Virus record (IMG/VR): IMGVR_UViG_3300034061_002257
Span: 1 to 24,254 of that record
Strand: one strand, 5' to 3'
Length of the DNA stretch: 24,254 bases
Source of the DNA: a virus
Shown piece by piece: positions 8,653 to 16,700 of this stretch; positions within the stretch are counted from its first letter, which is position 1; each line of letters begins with the position of its first letter. The translations under genes and the position numbers were made by a program. The notes beneath the pieces are model-generated. The model was given only the letters and a program-made list of their open reading frames with translations, ran no database searches and had not been told where the DNA came from.

Positions 8653-10380
8653 TTAAAATCCTTTTACGATATTTATACGAAATATTTTAGTATTTTGATT
8701 ATCATTATCAGCATTACCAAGAATTAAAGGAGAAGCCAATTTTTTACTTTGTGCTACTTTTCCTGTATACTGCTTCAATACTGGGTAATCTATAATTTGT
8801 TTAACAGTATAAACAACAGAATCTATAGTTAATGTCTGTAAAGTTTGTGCATCATCATAATTGATACCAGCTAAATCAGCTCTTGTAAAACCACCACTGC
8901 TACTCAGATTAACAATACTAGCATCAGTTATAGTTTTACCAGTTGTTGTTGTTATTGATGTTCTACCATAGTTTTTCGTGGGTGTACCGGATAACAACTC
9001 AACTTTTGTTGTGGTTGGTTCAGTATAGGATAAATCTTTGCCATATTGAGATCCAGCAATAATTTCGAGTCCAGAACCAATATTTTCTATAGGATTTTCA
9101 ACTAATCCATAAAAATTAATTTCATCTGGAATAACTACTCCATCCTGAACCATAGAATTTGTTTCAAGTCTAATATCAAACATAATATTCTCAGCACCTA
9201 GAGCAGATACTGGATCAAAATTTAAACCATCTATAGTATCTAAATTTAGCTCAATAGATTGTAATAAAGAGTCAATTTCAATAGAATTAAGATAAACAAA
9301 CTTGGAGCTGCTAATCGAAAGCGTTAAGTCTCTATAACCAGAACCAGTATTTAAAATCTCAACACCATTTATGATATACTCACCATCAATATTTACATAG
9401 GTTGTAAATCTCAATGACGCACCAGTACCAGTACCACTTGATGTAGTAATTAATGGATTTGCTTCAGTTACTACTAAGTCTTCTTCATTAAAATTACTTA
9501 GATCAATTAAAGCAGAAACTAAAGCACCATCATCTAAACCATTATTTGCTATTTGATATAGTGAATAATATGCAGATGATGGAGATATTGTTTTATTTTC
9601 AACTAATTCTGAAACTTCATCGAATCTATCCTTTATTGATAAAGTTGTTGGTGGAGTACCTGTTGAAAAATAAGTAACAAAAGAATCGCTTCCTTCGTAA
9701 AGATAATAGCAAAGACTACAGTCTAAATCAGAAATTGTTGTATACTTAGTACCTTTATTATTGGTGCTAAATGTTGTGGATGTTGATGGTATTTGTGTAG
9801 TTTTCTTGAAATAAACAGCACAGTTTCCTTTTGCTGATTGATCATTTGTACAAAATTTTTGTGCTTGTGTATATCTTGAAGTTTCATTTAATCTGTAATC
9901 ATCAAAAGAAATAACTGGCATCCATGAAGAAGTGACAAATCTTAATAGATCTGCTGTTATTTTATATAAAGGAAGCCAGGTATATCCATCCGAATAAGAA
10001 GCCAAACCATAAGAATGGCTTGGTATTTGAGTTGATGCGTTACTTAAAGATAAATCTTTTCTATTTAATCCATTATTTGAAATACAAAGATAAACTATAC
10101 CATTTACTTTATTCCATGCATAATAAGATCCTGTATTCACAGTTTTTGTTGACCAAGTATTATAGACATTACCAGAAGACCATTCTATCTTTGAAATAAC
10201 TGCTATAGAGTCTTTTCTTGCTACCTTAAAAGAAAGATCTGAATTTTTCCATACATCAATAGCAGTTTCATCTGTATTACTGGCTATCGTATTTGGTGTT
10301 TTACCAAACATAAAAAATAATTGATTTTTAGTACCAATATCTTGCAAATAGTTCTTTAAAATAGTTGATTTATTTGCCAT
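8653..10380 (-). CDS. 8: baseplate wedge protein, gp8-like
   Basis: This 575-aa protein starts at the ATG at 10380 (MANKS), which overlaps the upstream stop as TAATG. An in-frame TTG at 10395 would add five residues but is less likely. The N-terminal third has features of T4-type gp8: GIVYLCISNN (94-103) and a DGYTWLPLY...SSWMPV stretch (131-156), the usual 'displayed value, then step' arrangement of the family. T4 gp8 is 334 aa, so this version has a large extra C-terminal part, which is common in marine relatives. gp8 is a wedge component that helps link gp7 and gp10 around the baseplate. A CxxC pair (221/224) and Cys177/Cys187 sit in the middle. Gene order after gp6 and the gp7-like gene also supports the call. 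The exact limits of gp8 homology are uncertain. Confidence 0.72.
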   Translation of the reverse strand: MANKSTILKNYLQDIGTKNQLFFMFGKTPNTIASNTDETAIDVWKNSDLSFKVARKDSIAVISKIEWSSGNVYNTWSTKTVNTGSYYAWNKVNGIVYLCISNNGLNRKDLSLSNASTQIPSHSYGLASYSDGYTWLPLYKITADLLRFVTSSWMPVISFDDYRLNETSRYTQAQKFCTNDQSAKGNCAVYFKKTTQIPSTSTTFSTNNKGTKYTTISDLDCSLCYYLYEGSDSFVTYFSTGTPPTTLSIKDRFDEVSELVENKTISPSSAYYSLYQIANNGLDDGALVSALIDLSNFNEEDLVVTEANPLITTSSGTGTGASLRFTTYVNIDGEYIINGVEILNTGSGYRDLTLSISSSKFVYLNSIEIDSLLQSIELNLDTIDGLNFDPVSALGAENIMFDIRLETNSMVQDGVVIPDEINFYGLVENPIENIGSGLEIIAGSQYGKDLSYTEPTTTKVELLSGTPTKNYGRTSITTTTGKTITDASIVNLSSSGGFTRADLAGINYDDAQTLQTLTIDSVVYTVKQIIDYPVLKQYTGKVAQSKKLASPLILGNADNDNQNTKIFRINIVKGF

Positions 10381-11585
10381 TAGCAATTCTCGCAAGTCTT
10401 AAATTCGTTTGGACTAGTCACACCAGTGTCATAACACATATAAATGAAACTCAAAATATTTATGTCAAAAAATGGTTGATTTAATCCAGCCCATGTGGGC
10501 ATAACATGAGTTGGTCCAGTAAACCCTAATGTTGCTGTTGGTGTTGTAAATGTACCAAGACATCCAGAACAACCAGAAATTCCAAATAAACTAAAACCAA
10601 AAGCATTTCCTATAAATGGATATGTAGAACCCATTTGATAAGGAGCATAATTTTTAAGTAATGGATATTCACAAACTCTGGAATCTTCATCAGGAACACC
10701 CGGTCCTTGATAATCTGATATTTGCTTACCAAAAACTAGTCTTAATCCAGCTGGATGTAATGATTGAACATATGCATCTTTTAAATCTTTTGTATCTTGT
10801 GTATGACCCAAGAATATTAGATAAGACCAATCATGGAACCAATCGTTATCTTGAAATCTTGATATATTTAAACCAGATCCCAATGTATTAGTTTTTTCAT
10901 AATCCCCAGTTGCTGATATAAATGCAAACTGATTATTTGAAAACATACCACCATTAAGACGTAAAATATCTTTTTTAGGGAAATATATTTCTATATCTTC
11001 TTCTGATATGGAAAATAGTCTATTGAAGAAATAACGAATTGCTTCTTTGTTTGTTTTTCTTTTATGTAAAGAAGTTCTTATATTAACTATAAAATCTCTA
11101 GCATTTTGTAAATCAAAAACTATATTTTGATTATTTTTAACATCATCATATGGAAATGAATTAAAATATACAGAATAAATTCTTTTTAAGAATTCTTCTC
11201 TTGTTTTTTGGACATCAATAACATCTAAAAGACTATTTGATAAAGAATATTGCGCTCCATCCTCAGCATCACAATAAAGCCAATCATAATATTTCTGTAA
11301 GAAATCAAATACAGAAATAACATTAGTTTCACCAGAAGCTTCTAGAGCATTTTTTTCACGAACGACCCAAGTAGGAATCAATCTGCTTATATCAAAATTA
11401 GTAGTGCATGAAGTTCCTGTAATTGAGTCTATATCAATTTCAGTACCTGATGTTGCTCTTTGCGTTATTGATTCTTGAACATTTTGTGGAAATTTTTCAT
11501 CATAGTCCGATAAAATAGTATTCAAAAACCCATCAAGGGTATGATTTATATTTTTTATGGCATTGTTACTGAAACCGGATATCAT
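10380..11585 (-). CDS. baseplate wedge protein, gp7-like / tail protein I-like
   Basis: This 401-aa protein lies between gp6 and the gp8-like gene, the gp7 slot in T4. Residues of about 88-213 resemble the conserved core of P2 gpI-type proteins and the gp7 N-terminus: VFDFLQKYYDWLY (92-104), a helical FLKRIYSVYFNSFP (132-145), then TNKEAIRYFFNRLF (178-191) leading into an IEIYFP strand. LHPAGLRLVFG (276-286) closes the recognisable part. T4 gp7 is 1032 aa, so this is a much shorter form. The C-terminal 70 residues are Gly/Pro/Thr-rich with two CxxC pairs (339/342 and, at the extreme end, 398/401). In the family this protein bridges the wedge inner ring (gp6, gp25, gp53) to outer parts. The start ATG overlaps the preceding stop; the Shine-Dalgarno is weak. 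Confidence 0.6.
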   Translation of the reverse strand: MISGFSNNAIKNINHTLDGFLNTILSDYDEKFPQNVQESITQRATSGTEIDIDSITGTSCTTNFDISRLIPTWVVREKNALEASGETNVISVFDFLQKYYDWLYCDAEDGAQYSLSNSLLDVIDVQKTREEFLKRIYSVYFNSFPYDDVKNNQNIVFDLQNARDFIVNIRTSLHKRKTNKEAIRYFFNRLFSISEEDIEIYFPKKDILRLNGGMFSNNQFAFISATGDYEKTNTLGSGLNISRFQDNDWFHDWSYLIFLGHTQDTKDLKDAYVQSLHPAGLRLVFGKQISDYQGPGVPDEDSRVCEYPLLKNYAPYQMGSTYPFIGNAFGFSLFGISGCSGCLGTFTTPTATLGFTGPTHVMPTWAGLNQPFFDINILSFIYMCYDTGVTSPNEFKTCENC

Positions 11586-13345
11586 TAGTTAATTTCTACT
11601 GAATTTGTTATAAAAGATACTAAACTGTTTGTTGTTGACTTAAAATAACTATTTTTAAAATCAATTTCTACTGAAACTGAAGTTCCAGATAGACGTTTAT
11701 CGTAAATTTCTATAATTCCTTTTTTAACATTAATTCTACCCAAGACTTCAGTTGATGGGCTAAAAGTACCATCAGAATTTTTCTTTAGTGTTTTTAAATT
11801 AAAGAACGCAAATTTATTTTGGGCTGGTGTGTAATAAGCCACTAATTTTACAGTGACATTTGATTTATTTTTAAATTCACCTGTTATGTCATAGTCTATA
11901 AAATATGGTATATCAAGTTCATTTTCTAGGTTAATCGTTATCAAACCATTATTTGTAAAAGTTTCTCTATAATATATTCTAAAATCATTTGGTTCTATTA
12001 TGACATCTGGGTATTGTTCCTGGATATCAGTTATAGCATCCGTTGCTTTGAATTGAAAATTATATGAACCAGAGGAATTATAGTTATTCAATAAAATATT
12101 CTTCACGCCATTTTTAATATTTTGATCTGATGCTGGTGAAGAGGTGGATCTTGTTGTGGTAAATCTCATTGTAACATCATTTAAAATGGTGAGATTTTTA
12201 GGTAGTGTAAATTCTGGCAAAACAGTAACTACACATTTATCTAATAAAATATTGTAAATATTTTGTATTTTTAAAGCATCTTCATCATTATTTGGATTTA
12301 AATTAGCAGTGAAAAATACTCTCCCGAATCTCTGTGGGAAGATTTCATCACCACCAAAAACATTAAAATCGTTTGGTGATTGGAAAAATGGAGCGATCAA
12401 AGCTTTAATATCGTCTTTGGTTACTGCTCTGTTTTGTGCTCCGAAAGCTTTTGGTGCTGCAAATTTAACCAGATCAATATCTGGCTCATCCAAACCACCC
12501 TGAGATTTCTGAACCAAACCAATACCAACATTTCCTGCTATATTTGGTTCTGTTAAAGAAAAAGCTGATATATCATTTGCAGCCGCACCGCTAGAACTTA
12601 AGTAATCTATAAAGATTTTATCTGCATTTCCATCTACAGAATTTCCAAGACTGTTTATTTTTCCAAAAGTAACGTAAACACCATTATTAGCTCTTTCCAG
12701 ATAAAATACATCTTGATTTATTACAGGAATTGAACCAAAGGTATCAACCAAACTCCACTCGGTTGCTGATGTTGTTACATTTTGACCATTTCTTGCAACC
12801 CTAACTTTTATAGTTGATGCATCAAGATTTGTATCATTTATAAAAAATCTTTGTTTTATGTTATCAAATAAATTGGTTACTTCTAAGTTTTTAACAAGAT
12901 TCCCCTCGTATATTTCTACATCAAGGGCTTGTCCAGAAGTTCCATCATAAGATTTTATTGTGTAAAAATTATAAACAATACCGTCAGAATTTAGTCCCCT
13001 AAAAGATGCAAATTGTGGTATATCTAATATTAGACCAGAAACATTAACAACAGCTTTTGCTGAGGTTTTTAGGGGAATAAAATATCCTAAAGGTTTTGTT
13101 AATGAAATTAAAGAATCAATTCTTTGAGCTGAATCTAAGAAAGATTCATTTGCAATCATATTTCCATAAAATGCATAATAATATGTGTTATATGCTAGAG
13201 TATTAATCAGGGTCTGCATTACAGACCCTTCAAAATTAAAGTCTTTTAAGGAGTCTTGATTTTTTAAATAATTAGTGATACTAGTTTTGATATCACTAAA
13301 ATTTATTTTGCCTAGATCTGGTGTTAAATTTGGATATGATGGCAT
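11585..13345 (-). CDS. 6: baseplate wedge protein gp6
   Basis: This 586-aa protein is a clear member of the gp6 / P2 gpJ baseplate family (T4 gp6 is 660 aa). The N-terminal pattern is diagnostic: helix SDIKTSITNYLKNQ, FNFEGSVMQTLINTLAYNTY (37-56), then ANESFLDSAQRIDSLISLTK (65-84), LGYFIP and AKAVVNV. A mid-protein FAAPKAFGAQNRAVTKDDIK stretch is also typical of the family, in which sheath-proximal wedge proteins form the inner iris-like ring that opens on contraction. The C-terminus is a beta-rich domain ending in LVSFITNSVEIN. The ATG shares one base with the gp25 stop, and AAAGAG lies about 10 bases upstream. It belongs to the gp25-gp6-gp7 core wedge set, in the same order as in many contractile machines. 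No abnormality was seen. Confidence 0.93.
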   Translation of the reverse strand: MPSYPNLTPDLGKINFSDIKTSITNYLKNQDSLKDFNFEGSVMQTLINTLAYNTYYYAFYGNMIANESFLDSAQRIDSLISLTKPLGYFIPLKTSAKAVVNVSGLILDIPQFASFRGLNSDGIVYNFYTIKSYDGTSGQALDVEIYEGNLVKNLEVTNLFDNIKQRFFINDTNLDASTIKVRVARNGQNVTTSATEWSLVDTFGSIPVINQDVFYLERANNGVYVTFGKINSLGNSVDGNADKIFIDYLSSSGAAANDISAFSLTEPNIAGNVGIGLVQKSQGGLDEPDIDLVKFAAPKAFGAQNRAVTKDDIKALIAPFFQSPNDFNVFGGDEIFPQRFGRVFFTANLNPNNDEDALKIQNIYNILLDKCVVTVLPEFTLPKNLTILNDVTMRFTTTRSTSSPASDQNIKNGVKNILLNNYNSSGSYNFQFKATDAITDIQEQYPDVIIEPNDFRIYYRETFTNNGLITINLENELDIPYFIDYDITGEFKNKSNVTVKLVAYYTPAQNKFAFFNLKTLKKNSDGTFSPSTEVLGRINVKKGIIEIYDKRLSGTSVSVEIDFKNSYFKSTTNSLVSFITNSVEIN

Positions 13346-13731
13346 TATCTGGCTCTTTCTACTATTAACTTCATACTGTCTTCTAATTTAAATTCTCTTA
13401 TTGTATATCGAATATCAACCGAAACAGTCTTATCAGTATTAAAAGTAGAATTTATTGTATTCAATTCTACCCTTGGTTCATATCTCGTTATCACAGCTGC
13501 AATGGCATTTTCTACATAAAAACTAAAATCATACTGATTCTCAAATAAACCATTTGCAGCTGGAGTTCCAAATTCAACATCAAAAGGTCTTTCATAATTT
13601 ATAGTAAGAATCAAATTCTTTATTGATTCTTTGATTGCTGCACCATCTTTTTTCAAATTTACATCACCAGTAAAACTATTTTTACTGAAAAACATCGGAA
13701 TATCAGAATAGACATTTTTGAATATTTTCAT
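13345..13731 (-). CDS. 25: baseplate wedge protein gp25
   Basis: This 128-aa protein is the usual size for gp25 (T4 132 aa) and has the family core: DGAAIKESIKNLILT (29-43), a RPFDVEFGTPA loop (48-58), then AIAAVITRYEPRVELNTI (77-94) with the conserved EPR triplet at 85-87. gp25/GpW-type proteins join wedge to sheath and start sheath polymerisation; the fold was once called lysozyme-like but is not an active lysozyme. The gene stands 13 bases after the giant hub gene. It has no Shine-Dalgarno, but TATAAATA lies 5 bases before its ATG, so it may start its own late transcript. Its stop overlaps the gp6 start. Confidence 0.95.
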   Translation of the reverse strand: MKIFKNVYSDIPMFFSKNSFTGDVNLKKDGAAIKESIKNLILTINYERPFDVEFGTPAANGLFENQYDFSFYVENAIAAVITRYEPRVELNTINSTFNTDKTVSVDIRYTIREFKLEDSMKLIVERAR

Positions 13732-13736
13732 ATTTT

Positions 13737-13744
13737 TATTTATA
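13737..13744 (-). promoter_or_regulatory. candidate T4-type late promoter TATAAATA before gp25
   Basis: On the minus strand this is TATAAATA, an exact match to the T4 late promoter consensus. It fills most of the 13-base gap between the giant hub gene and gp25. The box ends 5 bases before the gp25 ATG, so by T4 spacing the transcript would begin at the A of the start codon. gp25 has no Shine-Dalgarno. Alternatively the run is only an AT-rich leader. Confidence 0.45.
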
Positions 13745-16700
13745 TTATATTATTTGATCTTTTATTGAATCTCTTGCTAGGTTTACAACCATAAGTTCAA
13801 CATTAATAGATTTGAAGACTCTATTGATTCCAGTAACCATCCATTTACCATTAACACTATCTTTACCACCTATAGCATAACCTCTATTTACTGTAATAAT
13901 ATCACCAATCTTTATAGCATCATTGGGGTATATCGTCATTACTGCCTGTTGTGCAGTTATTAAAGACATCTGAGCCTGTCTTCTGAGTGGAGTTTTTGGT
14001 GGAGTTACGTAGAAAGTTGCATTTGATCTCAGAGTATTAAGGAATGTTGGGTAATATTTACCTTGCTCTGGGCAATTACATGAAGCCGTATTTTCTGGAT
14101 CCGAAAGCATACAACCTAGATAATCTGGACCCAGGATATCGGTGATTAATTTGCATTCTTTTGTATTCTCATAGGCAATTGCTAATTCTTTATAAGATGG
14201 TTCTTGTTCCTTTGGTATGAGATTTTTGGATGGGCAATTGCAGTATGGATCTTCTGGTTCACATTTAGAATTATCTGTTTTACCTTTAGGATTTAAACAC
14301 TTTAATCCCAAATCCTTGCAGATATTAGAACCAGAAGATTTACCAAATACTACAAACTGAGCAGCAAAATTATTATCAAATAGGTCATATTCTGGTGGTA
14401 GTGTTGGTGGTGAAGTTAATCCATATTCTGACTCACCGAATATATCATATAACCATACTTGAGATGTGACTAATCCTGGTCTATAGATGAAGAGATCTCC
14501 ACTCAAGTAGCGTTCGATATCATCTGTAAAGATACTACTCGAAGAAGTCAATCCCTTAATTTGACTCATTTGTTCAATATCAAAAATATTATTTAAATGT
14601 AAATTAGTTATTTGATTTTGATTTAAAAATGTTGTAAGCGCAGTTGTATCTTTAAGGGCTATAGAATTTTGTAAACTTTGTGTGAAATCATTTCCACCAA
14701 AAGCTATAATATCGTTGCTATTAATTATTGTTTCTGTTTTTATATAATTAAATCTATCCGCTAAATTATTGATATTTGCAATATTACTTAAGACAGTATC
14801 AAAGTAAAGTTTAGATGGGTATACAAAATCATACCAACTTCTTCTTATATTATAATGTAAATGAGAACCTAATAAATTATAAGAACCATATCTAGAGTGA
14901 TTAATATTTTTGATGTCAGCAATTTTATTAATCTCGACAGTAGTATCTCCAGATGGAATATAATACTTTGAATTATTATTGATATTATCAATTGCTTTAT
15001 TTAAAGAAGCAAAATAATCATTACCATAATATACAGGATAGAAAGCACCATATTCATATTGGGATGCTCCTTTGAAAACAGGACTAATTGCTCCAGAATA
15101 ATTATCAAATTCAGTAAAATCTTCGCCTATGTTATAAACATATTCTCCATTATTTTCATAATATGTTTTTTCATTTTCAAAAGAAGACTCTGCCCATAAA
15201 GACATGTCATTTATATCTTTTGTTTTTGCAGAAAGCCTCAATTTATTTAATGGGGTATACCACCAATAATTACCCCATTCTTTATAATCAGAATAATTAT
15301 TTTTTGTTTTATTTTTCTTTATTGCCACATCAAATCCATATGGATCAACACCAATAACAGCGACATTATTTTGTATTGTTTGTCTTCCATTAGGACCAGC
15401 TGTTAATTGAACCAAATATGGTAAGAAATATTCTGATCCAGCATCACGAACAAATCCAGATGGGAAATCAGATAATTTATCTAATCCAATTGGGTTTATA
15501 AATTCTATTCTCACATAGGAGCTAATTTTTTCTTTTTCTATTGAAGGTATTTTACTAGCATTATCATTAAATACATTTAACTGATTTGTTAATGTAGATA
15601 ATGTTTCTGGTGTAATATAGTCTGATATAGATCCATCTGGATCTCTAATAAAGCCAGTTGGATATGTTAAATTAGTTGAATCGTAGATTAAATACCCAGG
15701 GGTTTCAAATGGTTGTGGTACTGGGTCCAAACCCATCGGTGGTGGTAAAAGGTTTGTTATATCAGTAAGGCTATTATCATAATAAACTAGATCGGCAAAA
15801 TCTAATTTAAATGTATTAAAACCTGGTTTAGATGCATATGCACCATAACTAAAACCTTTAAATTTTTGATCATAATAAGGATGATTTCCTGTGATACCTA
15901 CATTTCTTGTATTATTATCATCAAAATAGACACTATACACATAATTTGAAACACCACTGGTAATACCCATTCTCTTACCAAGAACTTCGTATTTACTTCC
16001 ACGGATAGGTTTTCTTTTTATAGATTTTATATTGAATAAAGATAAACTAGATTTTTTATTCAAAATATTACCGATAGTTTCTTTATCAAAAGGATTTTTT
16101 GATATAAAGAAAGCTTTTCTATTCAAATATTCTTGATATAATTCTCTATATTTTATTTGTAGAATAGTTAATTTTGCTATTAATTCATCTATAACAAATT
16201 TTCTTAATTTAAGTTCTTTTAAAACTTTAGTATATTCAAATTTAGCAGCTTGCAGAGCTAATGGATCTAGACAAGTCTCGCACCAAATAGTTCCATTTTC
16301 AACACCATTTCTTAGATCATCATCTAACCAATTAGCATTATCAAATTCTTTTATTTCACCATGCTCAAAGGTAGAAAAATATTTACCTTTAAGTAATTTT
16401 GTCTTTGTACAAGTATAAAGAAAATCTGGTTTTATGAATGGTAATTCATATGCCAATGGTCCATCAACTAAACTTTCACAGTTTAAATTTTGACCAAGAG
16501 CAGTAACATACCAAGGATATTGATCATTATCAATTGCATAAAATTCTGGATTAATTAAAGATTCCCAGTGACCAGAAAAATTTAAAGGTCTTGTATCTTC
16601 ATCATATCTTAAATTAACATATAAAGGTAATCTCGCAACATTACATATAGTGGTATCAAAATTCCAACGTAAAATTCCAGAACCATAAGGTGAATTTTTA

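Noticed and set aside
10381-10395. TTG start giving the gp8-like protein five extra residues
   Set aside because: The ATG at 10380 overlaps the upstream stop as TAATG, the same junction used by gp6, the gp7-like gene and the hydrolase gene.
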